Of a stretch of 64,000 nt of DNA, positions 8,213 through 16,469 are shown in pieces. This DNA is from Clostridium sp. E02. GTDB lineage: Bacteria > Bacillota > Clostridia > Lachnospirales > Lachnospiraceae. The notes under the pieces were generated by a model. The model saw nothing but the letters and a program-made list of their open reading frames with translations. It was not told where the DNA came from and made no database searches. The stretch lies in NCBI RefSeq assembly GCF_003833015.1, contig NZ_RJLQ01000007.1:1-64000 (forward strand). Direction: 5' to 3'. Every line of letters starts with the position of its first letter. The stretch's first letter is position 1. A program made the position numbers and the translations under genes.

Positions 8213-9727
8213 CTACTTTTGTAGCATTGTGTAAATCTCTTCTGTCAGTTCTCTGGCGAGAAGGCTATAGGTGCCTGATTTTTCTTTTCTCATATCCCCA
8301 GCGCATCCGTGAATCCAGACGCCAAGGGCCGCTGCTTCTGATTCCTCCATCCCCATAGCTAATAGTCCCGCTATGATTCCGGTCAGCACATCCCCAGCCC
8401 CTGCCTTTGCCATCCCACTGTTTCCACTGTGATTTATATAAGTTCTTTGATCTTTGAGCGCACCAATGGTTGCCGCATCTTTTAAGATACAGGTAATACC
8501 ATAGCGGTCCGCATAGTCTCTCGCCGTCTGTATCAAATTGGTCTGAATGGTTTCAATCGAATTTCCAGTGAGTCTTGCCATTTCACCCAAATGGGGCGTT
8601 ATAATGATATTTTCTGTATAATAGCCCGTCAGCTTTTGATAGGAGGCAATCACATTTAGCCCGTCTGCATCTACAATTAAGGGAGCATAAGCATTCATCA
8701 AAACCACTTCCACCAGATGTCTCACATAAGGCTCCTGACCAAGCCCAGGCCCCAAAACAATTGCACTTGCCCAAGCACATTGATGCATTAAACGATTGGT
8801 AAAGTCCTCTGTTTCTTCTTCTGCTTCATTGGGATTGTAGGTAATTATAATCGCTTCTGGCAACCCCGTTTGAAGAATCTGTCTATTTTCTTCAACCGTA
8901 AAGATTTTAACCATACCAGCACCCGTTCGATAAGCGGCAAGTGCACTTAACAAAGCAGCACCGCTCATGTTTTTCGATCCGGCCACGATAAGAACCTTTC
9001 CATAGTCACCCTTATTGGAATATGCTGGACGCTTAGGGATACGATTATAGTCTGAATCATCGAATGTAAAATAATGGCTCTTCACACGCTCTATACTTTC
9101 AGAGGGAAATCCAATGTCAGCAATCAACACTTGATTCGCATATTCTCTGCCTGGATAAAGCATGGTTCCTAACTTCTCCACTCCAAATGTCACCGTGAGA
9201 TCACACCGAAAAGCCATTCCCATAATTTGTCCCGTACCGGAATGAATCCCCGAAGGAAGATCTACCGCCACGGTATACCCCAGTGCTTTTTGATTGATGC
9301 AATCCATAATGTCCCGGCAATCGCCTTTAATCTCCCGATCAAGTCCCACGCCAAAGAGGGCATCGATAAACAAATCACACGTCTCTGGTATCAAGGAAGC
9401 ACCAGTAACCATATTCAATCCTATCTTCTCTGCAATCGCTATCTGGGTTAAATATTCCCTGCTTCCTTTGTCCCTCTTTCCTGCAAGTATTACCAAGGTA
9501 TCATACCCAGCAAGCGCAAACATTCTGGCCGTTGCGACTCCATCTGCTCCATTGTTCCCACTTCCGCATAACACCCAGATCTTTCCGGTCCTTTTTACAT
9601 GTTTCTTTGCTTCCTCAAAAACTGCAAGGGCCGCCCGTTCCATAAGTACCAAAGAGGGGATTCCAATTTGCTCTATAGAATAACGATCTACCTCTTTCAT
9701 CTGTTCTCCAGTTACCAGATATCTCAT
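8213..9727 (-). CDS. nnrDE: bifunctional NAD(P)HX epimerase / ADP-dependent dehydratase
   Basis: Repairs damaged (hydrated) NADH and NADPH. The N-terminal YjeF_N domain (about 1-210) epimerises R- to S-NAD(P)HX and shows LCGSGNNGADG, the nucleotide-binding loop. The C-terminal ribokinase-like domain (about 225-504) dehydrates S-NAD(P)HX using ADP and ends with GAGDVLTGIIAGLL, the GAGD signature. The ATG at 9727 is chosen because AAAGGCGGGAG stands directly before it and the protein then starts MRYLVTGEQMKEVD as in relatives; an upstream in-frame ATG at 9775 has no such site. It sits between rex and alr, a linkage common in clostridia. Confidence 0.95.
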   Translation of the reverse strand: MRYLVTGEQMKEVDRYSIEQIGIPSLVLMERAALAVFEEAKKHVKRTGKIWVLCGSGNNGADGVATARMFALAGYDTLVILAGKRDKGSREYLTQIAIAEKIGLNMVTGASLIPETCDLFIDALFGVGLDREIKGDCRDIMDCINQKALGYTVAVDLPSGIHSGTGQIMGMAFRCDLTVTFGVEKLGTMLYPGREYANQVLIADIGFPSESIERVKSHYFTFDDSDYNRIPKRPAYSNKGDYGKVLIVAGSKNMSGAALLSALAAYRTGAGMVKIFTVEENRQILQTGLPEAIIITYNPNEAEEETEDFTNRLMHQCAWASAIVLGPGLGQEPYVRHLVEVVLMNAYAPLIVDADGLNVIASYQKLTGYYTENIIITPHLGEMARLTGNSIETIQTNLIQTARDYADRYGITCILKDAATIGALKDQRTYINHSGNSGMAKAGAGDVLTGIIAGLLAMGMEESEAAALGVWIHGCAGDMRKEKSGTYSLLARELTEEIYTMLQK

Positions 9728-9831
9728 ATTACTCCCGCCTTTCTTTGTCTCAGGGAATGGACTCCGATCTATCATAGTAAAACAACCGACAGCAAAGAGT
9801 CCTTCCTCTTGTGCTGCCGGCAGGCAGTTAC

Positions 9832-10500
9832 TTAAACATCCAGCTGAATCGGATTCTTTCCTTCTTCCTTATCCTGCATGCTGCAGACCCGGTAAGATAA
9901 CCGCATCAGACTCTCTGATAAATGAACATTTTCTACAACCACATCATCTGGAACCGTCAAATCTGTATGAGCAAAATTCCAGATCGCCTTGATTCCTGCC
10001 TTCACAAGACGGTCTGCAATCTGTGGTGCCTTGGTCTTAGGTATGGTCAGGGCTGCTATCTGAACTTCGTTATCCTTAACAAATGTTTCTAAATCGTCTA
10101 CACTTCTTATTTCAACTCCTCGCACGACCAGACCAATCAGCCGGGGGTTAATGTCAAACATTCCTTTGATTAAAAAACCACGTTTTTCAAAATTTGCATA
10201 ATTAGCAATCGCCTGTCCTAAATTCCCGGCTCCTATAATCACAAGATTATGCTGTCTGTTAATTCCTAATATATTTGCTATCTCTGTATATAAATGTTTT
10301 ACATTATATCCGTACCCCTGCTGTCCAAATCCGCCAAAATTATTCAGATCCTGACGAATCTGAGAGGCGGTTACTTTCATTCGCAGACTTAGTTCATTGG
10401 ATGAAATCCGTTCTACTCCCTCTTCCAACACTTCTCCCAGATAACGATAATATCTGGGAAGTCTGGCTATCACTGCTTTTGAGATTTCTTTCTCTGCCAC
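9832..10500 (-). CDS. rex: redox-sensing transcriptional repressor Rex
   Basis: A dimeric repressor that senses the NADH/NAD+ ratio and controls fermentation genes. The N-terminal winged helix (about 1-80) contains RISSNELSLRMKVTASQIRQ. The Rossmann domain follows, with GAGNLGQAIANY near residue 95 as the NAD-binding loop and a downstream FDINPRLIG. The C-terminal swapped helix ends near 210. Length 222 is typical. The start is GTG with GAAGGTGAA in front. A strong promoter sits 38-66 bases upstream, back to back with that of the ABC-F gene. I found no perfect Rex operator there. Confidence 0.95.
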   Translation of the reverse strand: MAEKEISKAVIARLPRYYRYLGEVLEEGVERISSNELSLRMKVTASQIRQDLNNFGGFGQQGYGYNVKHLYTEIANILGINRQHNLVIIGAGNLGQAIANYANFEKRGFLIKGMFDINPRLIGLVVRGVEIRSVDDLETFVKDNEVQIAALTIPKTKAPQIADRLVKAGIKAIWNFAHTDLTVPDDVVVENVHLSESLMRLSYRVCSMQDKEEGKNPIQLDV

Positions 10501-10537
10501 ATCTTCACCTTCTTCTACTTAGAATTAAACTAACATC

Positions 10538-10566
10538 ATTATAACTGGGTGATAAAACATTGTCAA
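10538..10566 (-). promoter_or_regulatory. sigma-A promoter for rex
   Basis: On the minus strand TTGACA (10566-10561) and TATAAT (10543-10538) are 17 bases apart, a consensus promoter reading into rex. Confidence 0.85.
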
Positions 10567-10587
10567 ACGGGTTTTAGGATTGTATCC

Positions 10588-10616
10588 TTGAAAAAAAAAC
10601 AGACCTATATTATACT
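10588..10616 (+). promoter_or_regulatory. sigma-A promoter for the ABC-F gene
   Basis: TTGAAA at 10588-10593 and TATACT at 10611-10616 are 17 bases apart, diverging from the rex promoter with about 20 bases between the two -35 boxes. Confidence 0.8.
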
Positions 10617-10656
10617 ATTCCTATTGCGATAAGAGGAACAAGGAGGAAAATGAAAC

Positions 10657-12570
10657 ATGATTCTGTCATGCAGTAATATCAACAAAGCATTTGGGAGTAA
10701 CGAAGTAATCAAACATGCCTCTTTTCATATAGAAGATCATGAGAAAGCCGCCATAGTAGGTATCAATGGTGCAGGGAAATCTACTCTACTAAAAATAATC
10801 ATCGGGGAACTGCCATCCGATGAAGGAGAAGTTGTCATATCTAAGGGAAAATCACTTGGTTACCTGGCACAGCATCAGGAATTATCCGGAGACAATACGA
10901 TATGGGAAGAAGTTCTTAAAGTAAAACAGCCCATCATCGAAATGGAAGCTAAGATCCGGCAATTAGAGCTTGATATGAAACACGCATCTGGAAAAGAGCT
11001 GGAATCCATGTTGGCAGCTTATAGTCGGTTCAATCATGAATTCGAACTACAAAATGGATATGCTTATCAAAGCGAGGTAACGGGTGTATTAAAAGGACTT
11101 GGCTTCACGGAAGAAGAATTTAACAAGCCAGTATCCGCTCTTTCCGGAGGTCAAAAGACCAGAGTTTCCTTAGGTCGTCTTCTTTTAACCAGACCAGATA
11201 TCATCCTTTTAGATGAGCCAACCAACCATCTGGATATGAATTCTATTTCCTGGCTGGAAAGTTATTTAAATAATTACGACGGAAGCGTCATTATAGTCGC
11301 CCATGACCGATATTTTTTAGATCGGGTGGTTACTAAAATTATGGAACTAGATTGTGGAGAGATGACCGTTTATCAGGGGAATTATTCAGATTACAGTCAG
11401 AAACGCGCTATGATCCGGGATGCGCAGATGAAAGCATATTTAAACCAACAGCAAGAGATTAAGCACCAGGAAGAGGTCATTACAAAACTAAAATCCTTTA
11501 ACCGTGAAAAATCCATCCGCCGAGCCGAAAGCCGGGAAAAGATGCTTGATAAGATTGAAGTTTTAAAAAAGCCCTCAGAAATAAATGATGAGATGAAAAT
11601 TCGTCTCGAACCAAACATCATCAGCGGAAACGATGTATTAACGATAAAGGATCTTACAAAATCATTTGGGAATCAACTGTTATTTGATCACACGAATTTT
11701 GGAATCAAGCGAGGAGAGCGAGTTGCTATTATTGGAGAGAACGGCACCGGAAAAACCACAATCTTAAAGATTCTCAACGGAATCATACCCGCTGATCATG
11801 GGGAAATTCTATTGGGCTCCAAGGTACATATCGGTTACTATGACCAGGAGCATCAGGTGCTTCATATGGAAAAAACGTTATTTGATGAACTTCAGGATAC
11901 CTATCCTTCCATGAACAACACACGGATTCGAAGCATACTTGCCGCATTTTTATTCACTGGTGATGATGTGTTTAAACGAGTTAAAGATTTAAGTGGTGGG
12001 GAACGAGGGCGGGTCTCTCTTGCAAAGCTAATGCTTTCAGAAGCCAACTTTCTAATCCTTGATGAGCCGACTAACCATTTGGATATCACCTCAAAAGAGA
12101 TCTTAGAAGATGCGCTCAACCATTATACCGGAACCATCCTCTATGTATCTCATGACCGCTATTTCATCAACAAAACGGCAACCAGAATTCTGGATCTTAC
12201 CAATCAGACCCTGGTTAATTACATTGGAAATTATGATTATTACCTGGAGAAAAAGGACTTGCTGACCCCAATCTATGCAGCATCCGAAGAGACTTTACAA
12301 ACTTCCAACGAAGAAATCTCTGAGGTTAAACTGGATTGGAAAACACAAAAAGAAGAACAGGCGAAGCTACGCAAGCGCCAGAATGATTTAAAAAAAACAG
12401 AGGAAGAAATCAATCGACTGGAGACCAGAGATAGTGAAATCGACGAATTACTTGGAAAAGAAGAGGTATTTACAGATGTTCCCAGACTCCTTGAACTAAA
12501 TATGGAAAAAGAATCTATGTTAAAACGTTTGGAGGAGCTTTATGTTTTATGGGAAGAACTTGCTGATTAA
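10657..12570 (+). CDS. ABC-F family ATP-binding protein (YdiF-like)
   Basis: A soluble duplicated ATPase of the ABC-F class. These proteins lack membrane parts and act on the ribosome; some give antibiotic protection, others help translation. ABC domain 1 has Walker A GINGAGKST (about 35-45), LSGGQ and ILLDEPTNHLDMN. ABC domain 2 has GENGTGKTT (about 360-368), LSGGERGRVSLA and ILDEPTNHLDI. The inter-domain linker (about 240-320) is rich in charged residues and includes SIRRAESREKMLDKIE. A coiled-coil tail spans about 555-637. Length 637 and position next to rex match Bacillus YdiF (adjacent to ydiH/rex). I would not call it a resistance gene. Confidence 0.92.
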   Translation: MILSCSNINKAFGSNEVIKHASFHIEDHEKAAIVGINGAGKSTLLKIIIGELPSDEGEVVISKGKSLGYLAQHQELSGDNTIWEEVLKVKQPIIEMEAKIRQLELDMKHASGKELESMLAAYSRFNHEFELQNGYAYQSEVTGVLKGLGFTEEEFNKPVSALSGGQKTRVSLGRLLLTRPDIILLDEPTNHLDMNSISWLESYLNNYDGSVIIVAHDRYFLDRVVTKIMELDCGEMTVYQGNYSDYSQKRAMIRDAQMKAYLNQQQEIKHQEEVITKLKSFNREKSIRRAESREKMLDKIEVLKKPSEINDEMKIRLEPNIISGNDVLTIKDLTKSFGNQLLFDHTNFGIKRGERVAIIGENGTGKTTILKILNGIIPADHGEILLGSKVHIGYYDQEHQVLHMEKTLFDELQDTYPSMNNTRIRSILAAFLFTGDDVFKRVKDLSGGERGRVSLAKLMLSEANFLILDEPTNHLDITSKEILEDALNHYTGTILYVSHDRYFINKTATRILDLTNQTLVNYIGNYDYYLEKKDLLTPIYAASEETLQTSNEEISEVKLDWKTQKEEQAKLRKRQNDLKKTEEEINRLETRDSEIDELLGKEEVFTDVPRLLELNMEKESMLKRLEELYVLWEELAD

Positions 12571-12605
12571 AAAAAAGGAAAGCCTAAAATGGCTTTTCTT
12601 TTTTA
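12571..12605. terminator. bidirectional terminator, ABC-F / cell-wall-binding protein
   Basis: An A-rich arm at 12571-12584 pairs with a T-rich arm at 12591-12604 around a 6-base loop, with one G-T pair. It ends the converging genes on both sides. Confidence 0.8.
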
Positions 12606-12607
12606 AG

Positions 12608-13678
12608 TTAATCCGATTCTCCATAAAGTATGGTTTTAAGAATTTCAGTTACCTCCGGTGCAGCTTTTTCCATTTCCAAACGATTCTCATCGCTTAAGAG
12701 ATAGGATCCTGCCACTTTCCCAAAGTAAAACCTGGCATCATTTTCATAGTAATCCGGAATATCGATAAATGAATCGATCAAAGCTCTATTCATAAACAAA
12801 TCCGTCATTGCCTTAGAATTCGGTTTATAACATCCTGATTTATAACCAATGTATTCACAAAAAGCCTCTGTCAGTTCTTGGGGACTGCAGATTTTAATCT
12901 TTTTATAATTGGTATCCAGTTGATGACACATATAATAAACACCACTGCCGGTCATGGGAGCAGAAAAATAATACTTGTCTGTATAATAAAGGATCTCCCA
13001 ACCATCTTGATTAAATTTCTTTACCCAACTTCTAGGCAGATTTTTCGATGCTTCGGATAATGTCTCCTTGGTATCTTCAGAAATAGAGGATACCTTCTTT
13101 TTTCCCTTTCGCAAAATATCATATTCCCGGTTTCTGATTCCGTTTTCGTCCATATAGGAAAGGCCTACATACTGGTTGGCTGCCAACTGACCGTTGTCAA
13201 AAAAGTAATACCGTTTCCCTAATATGTTCTTATAACCGGAAGATACCATCAGCCCTTTATTCGAAAACCAGTACCAATTCCCTTCTTGATCCTGATACCA
13301 GCCTTTCTGCAAGGTTCCATCTTCTTTATAATACTGCCACTTCTCTTCTTCGTCGTTATAACACCAACCAAGCAACTGCTCTCCGGTCCCATTAAAACAG
13401 TAATCATATCCTTTGATGCGGGTCCAGTCTGTGGCTGGGATTCCATCCCTTTGAAAATAATACCAGTTCCCGTTTATCTTTTCCCAAGTATTTTTTTTAT
13501 AGGTACCATCGGGAAGAATATACTTCCAACCATATTTATCTTCCTTCCATTGCCAGTCAGAAGAAACTACTTGGGGATCCTTCATCATCTGCTTGGCCGC
13601 TGCATCCATTGCCATGGCATTCATGGCAAAACCCAGACCAAAGACAACGAATACCGCACCAAACCACCTTTTATACAA
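12608..13678 (-). CDS. exported protein with cell-wall-binding (choline-binding-like) repeats
   Basis: A secreted surface protein, function unknown. The start is TTG, 8 bases after AGGAGG. Residues 1-25 are a signal peptide (basic YKRW, hydrophobic core, AMA cleavage-like end). Residues 40-185 hold about six aromatic repeats of the W-x-Y-x-x-x-D-G-T and G-x-W-Y-Y/W-F type, resembling CW-binding-1/choline-binding repeats that attach proteins to the cell wall. The C-terminal 170 residues have no motif I recognise. They are rich in Y, K and E and include SAPMTGSGVYYM and LMNRALIDSFIDIPDYYEND, which may be an adhesive or enzymatic domain. It is transcribed alone. Confidence 0.75.
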   Translation of the reverse strand: MYKRWFGAVFVVFGLGFAMNAMAMDAAAKQMMKDPQVVSSDWQWKEDKYGWKYILPDGTYKKNTWEKINGNWYYFQRDGIPATDWTRIKGYDYCFNGTGEQLLGWCYNDEEEKWQYYKEDGTLQKGWYQDQEGNWYWFSNKGLMVSSGYKNILGKRYYFFDNGQLAANQYVGLSYMDENGIRNREYDILRKGKKKVSSISEDTKETLSEASKNLPRSWVKKFNQDGWEILYYTDKYYFSAPMTGSGVYYMCHQLDTNYKKIKICSPQELTEAFCEYIGYKSGCYKPNSKAMTDLFMNRALIDSFIDIPDYYENDARFYFGKVAGSYLLSDENRLEMEKAAPEVTEILKTILYGESD

Positions 13679-13781
13679 AGAATCTCCCTCCTTTTAAGCG
13701 AATAAGTTCTATGTATGGAATTTTACTATAGAATTGAGGAAAAGTACAGAGAACAAAATCGAAAGATTTTCGAAACAAATC

Positions 13782-13810
13782 TTTTCATTTTTCTTTTCTT
13801 CGGCTATAAT
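13782..13810 (+). promoter_or_regulatory. probable promoter of the small membrane protein gene
   Basis: TTTTCA at 13782-13787 and TATAAT at 13805-13810 are 17 bases apart. The -10 is perfect and the -35 weak. Confidence 0.55.
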
Positions 13811-13845
13811 AAGAGTATATATATTCAGAAAGCGAGGGTTCTCTT

Positions 13846-14067
13846 ATGCTATGGAAACGTATCCTGGCTTATGTTGGTGTTCTGATTCTTCTAGGCATGT
13901 ACCTCATTGCCCTGATATCTGCGTTTATGAAAAGCCCTGAATCCAATAACTGGTTAATGGCTGCCATTTTCTGCACTGTGATCATACCTGTAATTCTATA
14001 TGCTTCACAACTTGTAATCCGCGTGTTAAAACGGGATCAGAAAGACAATGCGTCTGAGGAAAAATAA
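13846..14067 (+). CDS. small two-helix membrane protein
   Basis: Not recognised. The 73 residues contain two hydrophobic spans, about 7-28 and 37-58, joined by a short polar loop (KSPESNNW). The C-terminal tail is charged (KRDQKDNASEEK) and probably cytoplasmic. GAGGG stands 8 bases before the ATG, and the gene has its own promoter and a strong terminator, so it is likely expressed. It faces purA from the opposite strand. No catalytic or ligand motif can be seen. Confidence 0.7.
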   Translation: MLWKRILAYVGVLILLGMYLIALISAFMKSPESNNWLMAAIFCTVIIPVILYASQLVIRVLKRDQKDNASEEK

Positions 14068-14076
14068 TCAGGACGT

Positions 14077-14122
14077 AAAAGGAGAATGAAAAACAGTTCG
14101 TTGTTTTTCGTTCTCCTTTTTG
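14077..14122. terminator. bidirectional terminator, small membrane protein / purA
   Basis: A 19-base arm (14077-14095) pairs with 14102-14120 around a 6-base loop with a single G-T pair. A and T runs on the outside serve both strands. Confidence 0.88.
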
Positions 14123-14126
14123 GATT

Positions 14127-15404
14127 CTATACTCTGTATATAATTTCGTCTCTTCCTGGTCCGTTGGATACCATGGTGATTGGAGTCTCCAACTCTTTTT
14201 CTATAAATTCAATGTATTTTTTGCAATTTTCTGGTAGATCTTCGTACTTTTTAATTCCTCTGATCTCACAATTCCAACCTGGAAGGGTTATATAAACAGG
14301 TTTTGCTTTTTTTAATTCTGCAGTTGTTGGGAAATCTTTCGTTACTTTACCATCAATTTCATATCCTACACAGATAGAAAGTTCTTCAAGATATCCAAGC
14401 ACATCTAAAACAGTAAGTGCCACTTCGGTTGCACCCTGAATCCGGCAGCCATATCTAGAAGCGACAGCATCAAACCACCCCATACGCCTTGGACGACCAG
14501 TTGTTGCCCCGTACTCTCCACCATCACCGCCACGGCGTCTTAATTCATCTGCCTCGTCCCCAAAGATCTCACTGACGAATGCACCTGCACCAACCGCACT
14601 GGAATAGGCCTTGACTACAGTTGTAATATTTTTAATCTCATAAGGTGGAATGCCTGCACCAATGGCACCATAAGCTGCAAGGGTGGAAGAAGAGGTAACC
14701 ATTGGATAAATTCCATGGTCTGGATCTTTTAAGGAACCAAGCTGACCTTCCAACAGAATCTGTTTGCCTTCTTTTATAGCATCATGAAGATATTTAGACA
14801 CATCACAGATATAGGGTTTTACCATCTCTCTATATTCAAGCAGTGTTTGAAATAACGCTTCCGGATCTATAGCTGGCTTATGATATAAATGTTCCATTAA
14901 AACATTCTTCATCTCGCAGATACTTAAAACCTTTTCCTTCAATGCTTTCTCATCAAATAGTTCGCTTACCTGAAACCCTATCTTGGCATATTTATCTGAA
15001 TAAAATGGTGCAATTCCTGATTTTGTAGATCCAAAGGATTTTTTACCGAGACGTTCCTCTTCATACTGATCAAACAGAATATGATACGGCATAAGGATTT
15101 GTGCACGGTCGGAAACCAAAATATTGGGTTTTGGAACGCCTTTGCTAACAATATCTTCCACTTCTTTTGCCAGAAATGGGATATTTAGTGCCACACCATT
15201 GCCGATAATACTTGTTGTATGATTATAGAAAACACCAGATGGCAGAAGATGAAGCGCAAATTTCCCATAGTTGTTGATAATGGTATGTCCAGCGTTGCTT
15301 CCTCCCTGATAGCGAATAATAATATCCGATTCCTTCGCCAGCATGTCTGTGATCTTACCTTTTCCTTCATCGCCCCAATTGGCTCCTACGATTGCTCTTA
15401 CCAT
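14127..15404 (-). CDS. purA: adenylosuccinate synthetase
   Basis: Makes adenylosuccinate from IMP and aspartate using GTP, the first committed AMP step. The N-terminal P-loop is WGDEGKGKI, followed by GGSNAGHTI. The residue before W is N rather than the usual Q (GANWGDEG). ATTGRPRRMGWFD near residue 300 is the conserved aspartate/IMP loop. The 425 residues match the family. An AAGGAGG ribosome site is present. The gene belongs to the purine cluster but is split from purB by a LysR gene, and a set of dyads lies directly upstream. Confidence 0.96.
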   Translation of the reverse strand: MVRAIVGANWGDEGKGKITDMLAKESDIIIRYQGGSNAGHTIINNYGKFALHLLPSGVFYNHTTSIIGNGVALNIPFLAKEVEDIVSKGVPKPNILVSDRAQILMPYHILFDQYEEERLGKKSFGSTKSGIAPFYSDKYAKIGFQVSELFDEKALKEKVLSICEMKNVLMEHLYHKPAIDPEALFQTLLEYREMVKPYICDVSKYLHDAIKEGKQILLEGQLGSLKDPDHGIYPMVTSSSTLAAYGAIGAGIPPYEIKNITTVVKAYSSAVGAGAFVSEIFGDEADELRRRGGDGGEYGATTGRPRRMGWFDAVASRYGCRIQGATEVALTVLDVLGYLEELSICVGYEIDGKVTKDFPTTAELKKAKPVYITLPGWNCEIRGIKKYEDLPENCKKYIEFIEKELETPITMVSNGPGRDEIIYRV

Positions 15405-15461
15405 TTGTTTAATCCTCCTTCGAGTGATAACGTACCTTTTACTCTCCTATGATAACGCAAA

Positions 15462-15514
15462 GTCAAGCATAAGTAAAGTCAATAATATTTATGCTTGACA
15501 TAAGTTTAACTTAT
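15462..15514. promoter_or_regulatory. clustered dyads between lysR end and purA
   Basis: GTCAAGCATAA (15462-15472) is repeated in perfect inverted form as TTATGCTTGAC (15489-15499), 16 bases apart. A separate perfect 7+1+7 palindrome, centred on 15507 (15500-15514), overlaps the LysR stop codon. No T run follows either dyad, so neither is an obvious terminator. They are candidate operators for purA. Weak TTGACT boxes are present but no convincing -10. Confidence 0.45.
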
Positions 15515-16399
15515 ATCACCCAGCATTAATTTTAATAGTTTTTTTCCTGGAGGTGAAATGGGTGTTTTGCTATCTGTAATGATAGAAAAATGGCGATCCG
15601 GCATTTCGTCTTTAAATTTTAATTCAAACAATTTTCCTTTTCCCAGTTCTGCATCGGCAAATCCTGACATGACACAACCAATCCCAAGGTTACGAATGGC
15701 GAATTGAACAATCATATCACTGGTTGATAATTCAAATTCAGGTTCCACTTCCACTCCCTTATCCATTAAGAATTCATCCATAAATGTCCGGGTGCTTGTA
15801 TCTTTCTCCAGAAATATACAAGGGAGATTTTTCAAAACTTCATAGTCCAGTTTTTTTCCTTCTAAATAACGGAATTTTTCTCCTGCCACAAATACGTTAT
15901 GGATTTCCTTTACCATGGTGCTGCGCACCTCTGCCTTGGCTTTTAAGGGTGTGCTGACTACTCCAAAATCAATTTTCCCATCGTATAAAAAATCCAGAGT
16001 TTCTGGTGTTGGACCATTGGAAACGGAAACCTTAATCCCTGGATACAATTCATGAAACTGCTCCAAATATGGAAGCAAATAAAACTGGAGCGTCATATCA
16101 CTGGCTCCAATCCTGACTTCTCCTGTATCTAAATCCTTCATACGCCTTAGCATATTTTCCCCATTCCAAATTCGATCCAGTCCAGATTTTACATACCCAT
16201 ATAAAAATTCACCTTCTCTGGTCAATCGAACGCCTTTTGACATTCGCATAAAAAGCTGGGTGTCTAACGATTGTTCTAACTGTTTCACCGCCTGACTCAC
16301 CGCCGGTTGGGAGATACACAACTTTTCCGCCGCTAATGTTATACTGCCCAGTTTTGCCACATAATAAAAAACTTTATAATATTCTAAGCTGCTTCCCAT
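15506..16399 (-). CDS. LysR family transcriptional regulator
   Basis: A one-domain-plus-effector regulator. The N-terminal winged helix (residues 1-62) has the LysR pattern GSITLAAEKLCISQPAVSQAVKQLE cut here into family positions 18-43. The effector-binding periplasmic-protein-like domain fills about 90-297. The ATG at 16399 is chosen because GAGGAGG precedes it and the protein then starts MGSSLEYYKVFYY as relatives do. An upstream in-frame ATG at 16450 has no site. It sits between purB and purA on the same strand, suggesting cotranscription with purB or a role in purine control, though LysR regulators are not usual for purine genes. The effector is unknown. Confidence 0.9.
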   Translation of the reverse strand: MGSSLEYYKVFYYVAKLGSITLAAEKLCISQPAVSQAVKQLEQSLDTQLFMRMSKGVRLTREGEFLYGYVKSGLDRIWNGENMLRRMKDLDTGEVRIGASDMTLQFYLLPYLEQFHELYPGIKVSVSNGPTPETLDFLYDGKIDFGVVSTPLKAKAEVRSTMVKEIHNVFVAGEKFRYLEGKKLDYEVLKNLPCIFLEKDTSTRTFMDEFLMDKGVEVEPEFELSTSDMIVQFAIRNLGIGCVMSGFADAELGKGKLFELKFKDEMPDRHFSIITDSKTPISPPGKKLLKLMLGDIS

Positions 16400-16469
16400 A
16401 TATTCCTCCTCACAGATACACAAAAACGCAGGCAGACTTGTTGTTTTCATAAGTCTGCCTGCACTCTCT

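Noticed and set aside
10657-12570. Calling the ABC-F protein an antibiotic resistance gene
   Set aside because: Its length and position beside rex match the housekeeping YdiF type, and no resistance-specific linker can be shown.
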